From Hoeflea sp. (lineage in GTDB: Bacteria > Pseudomonadota > Alphaproteobacteria > Rhizobiales > Rhizobiaceae), in contig NZ_JACIYP010000035.1 in the NCBI RefSeq assembly GCF_014359905.1, positions 1 through 48,584 on the forward strand: a DNA stretch of 48,584 nucleotides, given 5' to 3'. Position 1 is the first letter of the stretch. Each line of letters opens with the position of its first letter. The position numbers were made by a program, and so were the translations under genes. Positions 18,658-25,847 of this stretch are shown in pieces. Under the pieces are notes generated by a model that searched no databases, was not told the origin of the DNA, and worked only from the letters and a program-made list of their open reading frames with translations.

Positions 18658-19098
18658 CTACGACGCAGGCGCCGGTTCCGGGAGATCCTGGGGCAGGAAC
18701 GACACCAGCTTGGCGCGCACCGCGTCGGGCCAGGGGATGGATGTGTGCTCGTCGAGCTGGCTCGCGGCCAGAACCTGCTTGCTGGTCCAGCGCTTCTCGC
18801 CGTCGCAGAGCACCGTGTGTTCCACCGTCATCGACGAGCGGCCGACCTTGGTGACGGTCAGCTCAAACGTCAGCGTGTCGCCGAAGAAGGACGGCTTGGA
18901 GAAATCGCAGGTCAGGTGCACCGTCGGCGTGCCCCAGCGTTCCTTCCAGATGATCTCGTGCCAGGGAAAGCCGATCCACGACCAGAACTCCTCGTTCACG
19001 CCGTTCAGAAGGTTGAGGTAGGACGGGTAATAGGCGGTGCCGGAGATGTCGCAATCGCCGAAATGAAGCATGCGCGTGGTCGTAAAGCTGACGGACAT
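18658..19098 (-). CDS. 4-hydroxybenzoyl-CoA-thioesterase-like hotdog thioesterase
   Basis: 146-aa hotdog-fold acyl-CoA thioesterase. The start at 19098 (MSVSFTTTRML) has CCGGGAGG about 4 nt upstream; upstream in-frame starts lack this. The catalytic block HFGDCDISGTAYYPSYLNLL closely follows the 4-HBT motif GDCDPAGIVWYPNY, so the nucleophile/base Asp is present. It converges on the aromatic transporter operon. It may release dead-end aryl- or alicyclic-CoA esters of the anthraniloyl-CoA route (inference). Confidence 0.85.
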   Translation of the reverse strand: MSVSFTTTRMLHFGDCDISGTAYYPSYLNLLNGVNEEFWSWIGFPWHEIIWKERWGTPTVHLTCDFSKPSFFGDTLTFELTVTKVGRSSMTVEHTVLCDGEKRWTSKQVLAASQLDEHTSIPWPDAVRAKLVSFLPQDLPEPAPAS

Positions 19099-19193
19099 TG
19101 AACCTCCCGGGAATTGAAATCCTCCGAGGCGACATGTCGCATGGGCGGCGCAATCAGGCAACCGCTGGCGCAATCTTGCAAGACATTGGACGG

Positions 19194-19220
19194 GGAGGCC
19201 GGGTACGGAACCCGGCCTCC
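19194..19220 (-). terminator. Perfect 11-bp hairpin after the host-attachment gene
   Basis: Stem GGAGGCCGGGT / ACCCGGCCTCC with a 5-nt loop, 11 nt downstream of the minus-strand stop at 19232. There is no T-run, so termination may be partial or need Rho. The surrounding gap 19099-19231 holds nothing else. Confidence 0.55.
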
Positions 19221-19231
19221 GTCCTATGAGC

Positions 19232-19642
19232 TCAGAAGGCTGCGAGAATGGATTTCTCGATATCTTCGATCTTGCTGTTGGACAGGGTCTTGGGCAGTTC
19301 CAGCCGGATCTTGTCGGTGACGCTCGAATGCAGGCTGGGCCGTGTTTCGCCCAGCGTGTCGGGATCGAGCACCAGGATCAGGTCGTCGAACTTGTGCTTC
19401 TGGGCGAGATCATAGAGGTGGTTGGCGAGGATCTTCGCAAAGGTGGCCTCCATCGACTCCTTGGGCGAGGTATCCGCCGGCTCCTTGCCCGCGGGTCCCT
19501 GGTCGGCGAGATCGCCGGGCTTGAGGTCCTTCTCATGCTGCAGCTTGAGTTCGCCGCTCTTGCCGGCGTTGCGGTAGAAGGTGGCGCCTTCTCCGGTGCC
19601 GACGACGATGAGGGTTTTGTGCGGTACGGGTGTGTGTGACAT
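19232..19642 (-). CDS. Host-attachment family protein
   Basis: 136 aa, cytosolic, family 'protein required for attachment to host cells' (Host_attach). The start at 19642 (MSHTPVPHKTLIVVGTGEGATFY) has GGGAG upstream. The N-terminal strand LIVVGTGEGATFYRN and the C-terminal DLILVLDPDTLGETRPSL and IEDIEKSILAAF are the family blocks. These proteins have a ribonuclease-like eRF1/Pelota-type fold; function is poorly defined, and despite the name they are widespread in free-living alphaproteobacteria. Downstream of DJ-1/PfpI on the same strand. Confidence 0.82.
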   Translation of the reverse strand: MSHTPVPHKTLIVVGTGEGATFYRNAGKSGELKLQHEKDLKPGDLADQGPAGKEPADTSPKESMEATFAKILANHLYDLAQKHKFDDLILVLDPDTLGETRPSLHSSVTDKIRLELPKTLSNSKIEDIEKSILAAF

Positions 19643-19712
19643 GAAGTCTCCCGGCTGAAAGATCGGGTGGAAACGGATCGCGGCAACCATGTCAGCCAGT
19701 CATGGCGCCGAG

Positions 19713-19740
19713 GGGGCAGCCGCAGGACGCGGGCTGCCCC
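19713..19740 (-). terminator. Hairpin after the DJ-1/PfpI gene
   Basis: Stem GGGGCAGCC / GGCTGCCCC (9 bp) with a 10-nt loop, 13 nt downstream of the minus-strand stop at 19754. No T-run. It would separate the DJ-1/PfpI transcript from the host-attachment gene. Confidence 0.5.
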
Positions 19741-19753
19741 GTGAGGCTTGGAA

Positions 19754-20323
19754 TCAGGCGGCGTCGGCGGACGTGCGGTGATGCTCGCCTTCGCGCACTT
19801 CCTCGATGATCTTGGCCACGAAAGCCTCCAGATCCTTGGGCGAACGGCTGGTGATGATGCCGTTGTCGATGGCGATCTCGGCGTCGATCCACTTGGCGCC
19901 GGCATTCTCCATGTCGGTGCGGATCGAATGATAGGAGGTCGCCTCGCGGCCCTTGATCACGCCGGCCTCGATCAGCAGCCACGGAGCATGGCAGATGGCG
20001 GCGACGATCTTGTCGCTGGTCACGAAATCGCGAACCAGGTTCACGGCGTCCTTTTCGACGCGCAGCAGATCGGGGTTGATCTGGCCGCCTGGCAGCACCA
20101 GCGCGATATAATCGTCGACCTTGACGTCGGAAATCTTCAGGTCGGCGTCAACCGACTTGCCCCAGTCCTTCTCGTCCCAGCCCTTGATCGGCTTTCCGTC
20201 GAGCGTCGCCACATGAACGGTGGCGCCAGCCTTCTTGAGATGTTCGAGGGGATATTCGAGTTCGGACTGCTCAAAGCCATGGGTCGACATGATCAGAATT
20301 TTTGCGTTTTCCATCTTCGTCAT
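19754..20323 (-). CDS. DJ-1/PfpI family protein (type 1 glutamine amidotransferase-like)
   Basis: 189 aa. The nucleophile Cys lies in KIVAAICHAPWLLIEAG, the nucleophile elbow of the PfpI/YhbO/DJ-1 family, with the conserved Glu in HGFEQSELEYPLEHL and LVLPGGQINPD. The family acts as stress-linked protein deglycase, glyoxalase or peptidase. The promoter 30-60 nt upstream fits the EcfG stress sigma factor, which supports a stress role. Confidence 0.9.
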   Translation of the reverse strand: MTKMENAKILIMSTHGFEQSELEYPLEHLKKAGATVHVATLDGKPIKGWDEKDWGKSVDADLKISDVKVDDYIALVLPGGQINPDLLRVEKDAVNLVRDFVTSDKIVAAICHAPWLLIEAGVIKGREATSYHSIRTDMENAGAKWIDAEIAIDNGIITSRSPKDLEAFVAKIIEEVREGEHHRTSADAA

Positions 20324-20360
20324 GGATCAGCTCCTTGTTCTTTTGAACTTACAGGCCACT

Positions 20361-20385
20361 AACGCGGCCCATGCGGTTGAGTTCC
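20361..20385 (-). promoter_or_regulatory. EcfG (general stress response) promoter before DJ-1/PfpI gene
   Basis: On the minus strand: GGAAC (20385-20381), 16-nt spacer, CGTT (20364-20361), an exact match to the alphaproteobacterial EcfG/RpoE2/SigT consensus. The -10 element ends 37 nt before the start codon at 20323, a sensible leader length. The rest of the gap 20324-20467 shows nothing further. Confidence 0.7.
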
Positions 20386-20467
20386 TCAATCAGGCAAAAT
20401 GAACCAGACCGCCCGTCATCCGGTCTCGCAACGCTGGTAGGAGCGGTTCAAATCGCTCGTTTCTGCA

Positions 20468-20734
20468 TCAGGAGTGGCGCAAGACGTCAATCAGTTCGTC
20501 CTTGGCCATACCTGACCGCCCTTCGATGTTGAGCTCCTTGGCCCGCTGATACAGCGCGTCCTTGGACCATTCCTCATAGGCCGGCGCCTTGCCGCCCTTG
20601 ACGGAAGGATGCTGGCTGTCATTGGCCTGTGCATTGGCGATGCGCGCCGCCTTCTGCTTGGACGCGCCGTCCTCGCGCAACGCTTCGTAGGTTTCGTCGT
20701 CCTTGATGGACGCTCCGTGATTGCTGCTGGCCAT
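20468..20734 (-). CDS. Small Rho_N/SAP-like domain protein
   Basis: 88 aa, hydrophilic. Start at 20734 with AAGGAGGA upstream. The N-terminal half (MASSNHGASIKDDETYEALREDGASKQKAARIAN in outline) is the conserved KDDxTYexLReeGxSKeKAARIAN-type block of small stress-associated proteins. The C-terminus (WSKDALYQRAKELNIEGRSGMAKDELIDVLR) is a Rho_N/SAP-like helix-turn-helix able to bind nucleic acid. Probably co-transcribed with the gene 41 nt upstream, which has an EcfG-type promoter. Exact function unknown. Confidence 0.78.
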   Translation of the reverse strand: MASSNHGASIKDDETYEALREDGASKQKAARIANAQANDSQHPSVKGGKAPAYEEWSKDALYQRAKELNIEGRSGMAKDELIDVLRHS

Positions 20735-20775
20735 GTCGTATCCTCCTTGCGTGGTGTCGTTGTAGACGTCGTGCC

Positions 20776-21045
20776 TCAAGCCCGCATCGAAAGCAGAGCG
20801 ATGGCCGCATCGACCTGGCTGAGCAGCGGTGCGATCTCATTGCCGAATTCGGCATGCGACCTGGCTTCGAGTTCGTTGCGCATGCCGCGCAGGGCGTCGA
20901 GCCGCTCATCGGCAGGGGCAGACGCCACCAGCACGGCATTGATGTCGTCCGACGTGATCGTCTGGGCGATGCCGCCGATATCAGCATCGCCACCGACCTG
21001 GGCATCGACAGGATCGGCCATGGAACCGTTCTTCATCAAAGGCAT
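20776..21045 (-). CDS. Small acidic hypothetical protein
   Basis: 89 aa (93 if the ATG at 21057 is used; GGAG 6 nt before 21045 favours the shorter form). No family recognised. The protein is mostly helical and acidic, with the run TITSDDINAVLVASAPADERLDALRGMRNELEARS. It is preceded by a clear EcfG-type promoter (21072-21097), so it is probably a general-stress gene forming an operon with the Rho_N-like protein. Confidence 0.65.
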   Translation of the reverse strand: MPLMKNGSMADPVDAQVGGDADIGGIAQTITSDDINAVLVASAPADERLDALRGMRNELEARSHAEFGNEIAPLLSQVDAAIALLSMRA

Positions 21046-21071
21046 AGAGTTCTCCATAGGTTTTGCGGGTC

Positions 21072-21097
21072 AACGCAGAACCGGCGCAACTGGTTCC
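21072..21097 (-). promoter_or_regulatory. EcfG (general stress response) promoter before the small-protein operon
   Basis: On the minus strand: GGAAC (21097-21093), 17-nt spacer, CGTT (21075-21072), a second match to the EcfG consensus, 26 nt before the start at 21045. The remaining gap to 21236 contains nothing recognisable. Confidence 0.68.
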
Positions 21098-21236
21098 TTT
21101 GCAAAGCTACCTGGCGTGATCGGATCTGCCGCCTGTCTGGAGGCAATGGTCCTGCGCAATTTTCGGCGCGAAGGCACCGGGCAGGCACCTGGGCACTGCG
21201 GGACGGGCAGGAACGGGTGGGAGATGTGCGGCCCGA

Positions 21237-21434
21237 TCAGCGCGCCGCCTTGCGGGCAGTCTCCAAGGCTTCGTTCAGCACTTCGGCGTCGCCAATGTGA
21301 TTGGCGAGGATCAGGATAAGCCTTGCATTGAGCGCTGCACTTTCATCGTCCGACAGACCCTCATGGGTACGGATCAGGCTCTCGTAAAACTCATCCGGGG
21401 CGGCAATGTTCAGTGATGTGACGAGCTTTGCCAT
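21237..21434 (-). CDS. DUF2783 protein, candidate hydroxylase coupling protein
   Basis: 65-aa helical protein of the DUF2783 family (APDEFYESLIRTHEGLSDDESAALNARLILILANHIGD in outline). It starts 2 nt after the stop of the FAD monooxygenase, so the two are translationally linked. The size and position match the small coupling protein MhaB that partners the flavoprotein MhaA of 3-hydroxyphenylacetate 6-hydroxylase in Pseudomonas putida. With hmgA nearby, a coupling role is plausible but is an inference. Confidence 0.8.
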   Translation of the reverse strand: MAKLVTSLNIAAPDEFYESLIRTHEGLSDDESAALNARLILILANHIGDAEVLNEALETARKAAR

Positions 21435-21436
21435 GG

Positions 21437-23062
21437 TCAGTCCTTTCCGCAGGCCTTGCGCAGCGCAGCGCGCAGGGCGGCGTCGTCGAAACTCTCCCAG
21501 CGCGCGGCGACGTGCTGGTCGGGCCGGATGAGGTAGACGGCCGATGCGGCCGTGCCGAGATAGCGCTCGGCGAGCGCGCCGGTCGGATCGTCCTTGCCGG
21601 TGAGCGCAAGCCGGCGGGCGGCGATCCCGTCTTCCTCAAGGGTTTCAGGCGCCTGCGCATTGATGGTCAGGATCACGAAACCATCGCCAAGTCGGTTGAG
21701 CAGGAAGCCGTCGCCGAGGGGAACATCGGGGCAGGCGCTGCCGGGTCTGGTGCGCGCCGGTCCGCCGTCGAGCTCATCCGGCCCGTTGAGCGAAAGCCCG
21801 TCATAGGTGCAGGGCACCGACAGGCGGCCCGAATTGACCAGGCTGCGGGCGAAGGGCAGGTGCTCGGCCAGATCCAGAACTGCGTTGCGGAACATGTGGC
21901 TGGTCTTCGATTTGGGCGTGATGAAATCGGTGGCCCGGGTCGAGTTGAGGATGTTCTCGTCGGCGCCGTGGACGCGCTCCTCATTGTAGCTGTCAATCAG
22001 CGTTTCGGGCGCCTGGCCGTTGATCACCAGGCCGAGCTTCCAGCCGAGATTGTCGACATCCTGCATGCCGGAATTGGCGCCGCGGGCGCCGAAGGGGGAG
22101 ACCTGATGGGCGGAATCGCCGGCGAAGATCACCCGGCCATGACTGAACTTCCGCATCCGACGGCACTGGAAGGTGTAGATCGACGACCAGACGATATCGT
22201 ACTCCACATCCGCGCCGAGCATGGCGTCGAGCCGCCTGCGGATGTTTTCGGGCTTCATTTCCTCCTTGCGGTCAATGTCCCAGCCGATCTGGAAATCCAC
22301 CCGCCAGACATCGTCGGGCTGCTTGTGCAGAAGCGTCGAGGCGCCGGACTTGAACCAGGGCTCGAACCAGAACCAGCGCTCGGTGGGGAAGCTCGCCGAT
22401 TTCATGGTGATGTCGGCTATGAGAAAACTGTCCTGGAACACTCGGCCCTCGAAGTCCAGGCCCAGCATGCCGCGGATCGGCGAACCCGCGCCATCGCAGG
22501 CGATCAGCCATTGGGCCTCAAGCGCATAGGAACCGTCCGGCGTCATGACCGTGAGTTCGACATGATCGCCCTTGTCCTCGATCGCGTCGATGCGGTTCTT
22601 GCCGCGGATCTCGATCGGGGCGCCGCGGGCGCGTTCGGCCTCGATCTGCTCGAACAGGAAACGCTCGAAATAGGGCTGCTGCAGGTTGATGAAGGCGGGG
22701 AACTTGTGCCCATGTTCGGGCAGCAGGTTGAACTCGAACACCTGCCGGTCGTCATGAAAAACCTTGCCGACGTTCCAGACCACGCCCTTTTCCAGCATCG
22801 CCTCGCCGCAGCCGTAGCGATCGGAAATCTCCAGCGACCGCTTGGAGAAGCAGATCGCCCGACTGCCCTGGCCTATGCCCTCATGGTCATCGAGCACCAG
22901 CACGGGAATGCCCTGGCGCCCGAGATCGAGCGCCATGGCAAGCCCGATCGGGCCGCCGCCGCCGACCACCACGGGGTGGCGGACCGGCGCGGGTGCGTCC
23001 TGATCGGCGGAGCGCTGGTAGGGATAGAGCCTGAAGGCCAGGGTGTAGCGATCCTGCAGCAT
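21437..23062 (-). CDS. FAD-dependent aromatic monooxygenase (MhpA/MhaA-like)
   Basis: 541-aa class A flavoprotein hydroxylase. The dinucleotide motif VVVGGGGPIG is at 31-40, with LVLDDHE after it. The FAD motif FAGDSAHQVSPFGARGANSGMQD and a C-terminal thioredoxin-like domain match the MhpA/phenol-hydroxylase type. The N-terminal 25 residues are an extra segment. It sits between an MBL-fold gene and DUF2783, with homogentisate dioxygenase upstream. A reaction yielding homogentisate, such as 6-hydroxylation of 3-hydroxyphenylacetate, would fit. The substrate is inferred, and 3-(3-hydroxyphenyl)propionate-type substrates remain possible. Confidence 0.85.
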   Translation of the reverse strand: MLQDRYTLAFRLYPYQRSADQDAPAPVRHPVVVGGGGPIGLAMALDLGRQGIPVLVLDDHEGIGQGSRAICFSKRSLEISDRYGCGEAMLEKGVVWNVGKVFHDDRQVFEFNLLPEHGHKFPAFINLQQPYFERFLFEQIEAERARGAPIEIRGKNRIDAIEDKGDHVELTVMTPDGSYALEAQWLIACDGAGSPIRGMLGLDFEGRVFQDSFLIADITMKSASFPTERWFWFEPWFKSGASTLLHKQPDDVWRVDFQIGWDIDRKEEMKPENIRRRLDAMLGADVEYDIVWSSIYTFQCRRMRKFSHGRVIFAGDSAHQVSPFGARGANSGMQDVDNLGWKLGLVINGQAPETLIDSYNEERVHGADENILNSTRATDFITPKSKTSHMFRNAVLDLAEHLPFARSLVNSGRLSVPCTYDGLSLNGPDELDGGPARTRPGSACPDVPLGDGFLLNRLGDGFVILTINAQAPETLEEDGIAARRLALTGKDDPTGALAERYLGTAASAVYLIRPDQHVAARWESFDDAALRAALRKACGKD

Positions 23063-23086
23063 GGTTTCCTCCTCCCAGAGAATGTC

Positions 23087-24037
23087 TCAGCCCTGAAGCG
23101 CGTCCCACATGGCCTTGTCGCGTTCGGCGGTCCAGATCCTGGGCGTGTCGATGCCGCGGGCCTCGTCATAGGCGCGGGCGACGTTGAACGGCAGGCAGTG
23201 CTCGTAGATCGCGTAATCGGAGAATTTTGGGTCGCAGGCGGCGCGCACGGCGTCCCAGGCTTCCTTGAGGCTGCCGCCGCGCGCGACAATCCGCGCCACC
23301 GGCTTGTAGGTGCTCTCGACGAAGTCCGCGGTGGCGGCGAGCGCCTTGGCCACCATCTCCTCGCCCACCAGCGCGTCGCCGCGGCCGGGCGCGATGCTCC
23401 TGGGTTCGAAGGCCGCGATATTGGCGAGCGTCTCGGGCCAGTCGGCGAAATGCCCGTCGCCGCAATAGCAGGCGGAATGATATTCGACGATGTCGCCGGT
23501 GAACATGACTTCCTGGTCGGGAACCCAGATCACCGCATCGCCGGCGGTGTGGGCACGGCCGAGCTTCATGATGTCGACCCGGCGCTTGCCGAGATAGACC
23601 GTCATCTGGTCGGAGAAGGTGGTGGTCGGGCGGGTCAGGCCGGGGATTTCCTCATGGCCCTGGAAAAGCCGCGGGAAGCGGCCGAACTCGCTGTCCCAGT
23701 CCTCCTGGCCGCGCTCCTCGACCATGGCCGCCGCCATGTCGGACATGATGATCTCGCGCGCGCCATAGGCCGAGGCGCCGAGCACGCGCACGGCGTGGTA
23801 ATGGGTCAGCACAACATGGCTGATCGGCTTGTCGGTGACAGAGCGCACGCAATCGATCACCTTGCGGGCGAGCCGCGGCGTCGCCTGCGCCTCGACGATC
23901 ATGACGCTGTCGTCGCCGATGATGACGCCGGTGTTGGGATCGCCCTCGGCGGTGAAGGCATAAAGGCCCTCGCCGATCTCGGTGAAGCTGATCTTCTTGT
24001 CCGCCATGTCGCCTTGCGACGCGAATGCCTTGGCCAT
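23087..24037 (-). CDS. MBL-fold protein with degenerate metal motif
   Basis: 316 aa, metallo-beta-lactamase fold. The start at 24037 has GAGGAAG 6 nt upstream; an ATG at 24007 also has a weak site. The usual HxHxDH motif reads THYHAVRVLG (His79, His81, then Ala-Val-Arg84), so the Asp and third His of the second metal site are missing. The later ligands remain: His163 in GRAHTAGD and Asp182 in FTGDIVEYH. It could be a mono-metal hydrolase or a binding protein. It lies 24 nt before the monooxygenase start and is probably part of that operon; a lactonase or thioesterase role is speculative. Confidence 0.85.
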   Translation of the reverse strand: MAKAFASQGDMADKKISFTEIGEGLYAFTAEGDPNTGVIIGDDSVMIVEAQATPRLARKVIDCVRSVTDKPISHVVLTHYHAVRVLGASAYGAREIIMSDMAAAMVEERGQEDWDSEFGRFPRLFQGHEEIPGLTRPTTTFSDQMTVYLGKRRVDIMKLGRAHTAGDAVIWVPDQEVMFTGDIVEYHSACYCGDGHFADWPETLANIAAFEPRSIAPGRGDALVGEEMVAKALAATADFVESTYKPVARIVARGGSLKEAWDAVRAACDPKFSDYAIYEHCLPFNVARAYDEARGIDTPRIWTAERDKAMWDALQG

Positions 24038-24133
24038 CTTGGTCTTCCTCTATGCTTTCTGGCCCGTTCGGGCGTTTCATCCGCAGGCGGGGTTTGCCGC
24101 CGCGGTCGTCAAGTCTGCAGGGTGGTCTCGGCC

Positions 24134-24153
24134 CCCGCGCGGCGCTGCGCGGG
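24134..24153 (-). other. Stem-loop between hmgA and the MBL-fold gene
   Basis: The 190-nt gap 24038-24227 contains a 7-bp stem CCCGCGC / GCGCGGG (24134-24140 and 24147-24153) and no T-run. It may attenuate read-through from hmgA. A TTGACG hexamer on the minus strand (24114-24109) could be a -35 box for the MBL/monooxygenase operon, but no good -10 follows. Confidence 0.35.
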
Positions 24154-24227
24154 TCCTGGGGATGCCGCCTTTGCCCCGGCGTAGCGATCCTACCAGACCG
24201 ATCGCCGCCGGGCATCCGGGAGCTGGC

Positions 24228-25598
24228 CTACTTGTTCCAGTTGCCTTCGATGGTTCCGTCGAAATGCTTTTCCAGACTGTCCCAGCACTCGATGTAATTG
24301 TCCTGCAGCGGCGCTTCCTTCGCGGCGAAGGTCGTCAGATGCTGCGGGAAGCGGGTTTCGAACATGAAGGACATGGTGTTGTCGAGCTTGGCGGGCTTGA
24401 GATCGGCATGGGTGGCCTTCTCGAAGGCCTCGTTGTCGGGCCCGTGCGGCAGCATCATGTTGTGCAGGCTGATGCCGCCGGGCGCAAAGCCCTGTGGCTT
24501 AGCGTCGTACTCGCCATAGATGTTGCCCATCAGTTCGGACATGATGTTCTTGTGGTACCAGGGCGGACGGAAGGTGTCCTCCATCGTCATCCAGCGCTCG
24601 CGGAACAGCACGAAATCTATGTTCGCCGTGCCGGGCACGCCCGAGGGCGCCGTCAGCACCGTGAAGATCGACGGATCGGGATGGTCGAACAGGATCGCGC
24701 CGATCGGGCAGTAGTTGCGCATGTCGTATTTCACCGGCGCGTAATTGCCGTGCCATGCGACGACGTCGAGCGGCGAGTGGCCGAAACGGGTCTGGTGGAA
24801 CTGCCCGCACCACTTGATGGTGAGCACGGAAGCCACCTCGCGGTCCTCGTAGGCCGCCACCGGCGTCTTGAAATCGCGGCGGTTGGCCATGCAGTTGGCG
24901 CCGATCGGTCCGCGTCCGGGCAGTTCGAATTTTTGGCCGTAATTCTCGCAGACGAAGCCGCGCGCCGGGCCGTCGATCAGTTCGACCCGGTAGACCAGGC
25001 CGCGCGGAATGATGGCGATTTCGCTCGGTTCGAGGTCGATCACGCCAAGCTCGGTGCAGAAGCGCAGCCGGCCCTCCTGCGGCACCACCAGCATCTCGCT
25101 GTCGGCGGAATAGAAATAGGCGTCCACCATGGATTCCGTCACCAGATAGATGTGGCTCGCCATGCCGACCTGGGTGTTGACGTCGCCCGCCGTGGTCATG
25201 GTGCGCATGCCGGTGAGCCAGGTGAGCGGCTGGTCGGAATGGGGGACCGGATCCCAGCGGTACTGGCCGAGCGAGATCACGTCCGGATCGACATTCGGCG
25301 CCGACTTCCAATAGGGCAGGTCGATCTTCGCGTAGCGGCCGGAATGCTTGACCGAGGGGCGGATGCGGTAGCACCAGGTGCGCTCGTTCTGGTGGCTGGG
25401 CGCGGTAAAGGCTGTGCCCGAAAGCTGTTCGCCATAGAGTCCGTAGGCGCATTTCTGCGGCGAGTTCCTGCCCTGCGGCAGGGCGCCGGGCAGCGCTTCG
25501 GTTTCGAAATCATTGCCAAAGCCCGGCATGTAGCCCGGCATCGTGCCCGTGGTGTCCACGGCGCGGATCAAGCCTTTGGGCAGGGCAGGGCTGGTCAT
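24228..25598 (-). CDS. hmgA: Homogentisate 1,2-dioxygenase
   Basis: Fe(II) ring-cleavage enzyme, 456 aa, converting homogentisate to maleylacetoacetate in tyrosine/phenylalanine or 3-hydroxyphenylacetate breakdown. The start [26 protein letters not shown] is the family N-terminus. The iron ligands are in [14 protein letters not shown] (His-x5-Glu) and [11 protein letters not shown]. Full length. Fumarylacetoacetase and maleylacetoacetate isomerase genes are not in the window. The gene is first in a minus-strand aromatic module with a well-formed promoter/operator upstream. Confidence 0.97.
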   Translation of the reverse strand: MTSPALPKGLIRAVDTTGTMPGYMPGFGNDFETEALPGALPQGRNSPQKCAYGLYGEQLSGTAFTAPSHQNERTWCYRIRPSVKHSGRYAKIDLPYWKSAPNVDPDVISLGQYRWDPVPHSDQPLTWLTGMRTMTTAGDVNTQVGMASHIYLVTESMVDAYFYSADSEMLVVPQEGRLRFCTELGVIDLEPSEIAIIPRGLVYRVELIDGPARGFVCENYGQKFELPGRGPIGANCMANRRDFKTPVAAYEDREVASVLTIKWCGQFHQTRFGHSPLDVVAWHGNYAPVKYDMRNYCPIGAILFDHPDPSIFTVLTAPSGVPGTANIDFVLFRERWMTMEDTFRPPWYHKNIMSELMGNIYGEYDAKPQGFAPGGISLHNMMLPHGPDNEAFEKATHADLKPAKLDNTMSFMFETRFPQHLTTFAAKEAPLQDNYIECWDSLEKHFDGTIEGNWNK

Positions 25599-25646
25599 GA
25601 CGGGGTCTCCTCTTGGTCCGGTACAGCGGCGCGGTCTGGCTTGCGT

Positions 25647-25688
25647 AGAATTTGTTGCATTCGCAACGATGTCAAGCTATTTGTTGCA
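25647..25688 (-). promoter_or_regulatory. hmgA promoter with embedded palindrome
   Basis: Minus strand: TTGACA (25675-25670), 17-nt spacer, AATTCT (25652-25647). The spacer carries the perfect palindrome GTTGC-ATTC-GCAAC (25654-25667). A second copy of its half-site in direct orientation, TTTGTTGCA, occurs at 25651-25659 and 25680-25688. A repressor bound inside the spacer would block RNA polymerase. The rest of the 249-nt divergent gap to dusA (25599-25847) has no other clear element. Confidence 0.6.
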
Positions 25689-25847
25689 GATGCTACTAGT
25701 TTGCATCCGCCCGCTCATGGTGCCCGCCGCCCGTGTCTGGACCACTGCCGTCTTGCGAAAACCGGTGCACGGAAACGGCAAATAGGGTAGACAGCCGCTG
25801 AGCCTGATCCACATGCTTTGCATGTCGAGAGGCGGAGCCCGGGTGAA

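Noticed and set aside
21428..24184. 918-codon plus-strand open frame over the DUF2783/monooxygenase/MBL genes
   Set aside because: Antisense shadow of three well-supported minus-strand genes; the translation has no recognisable domain.
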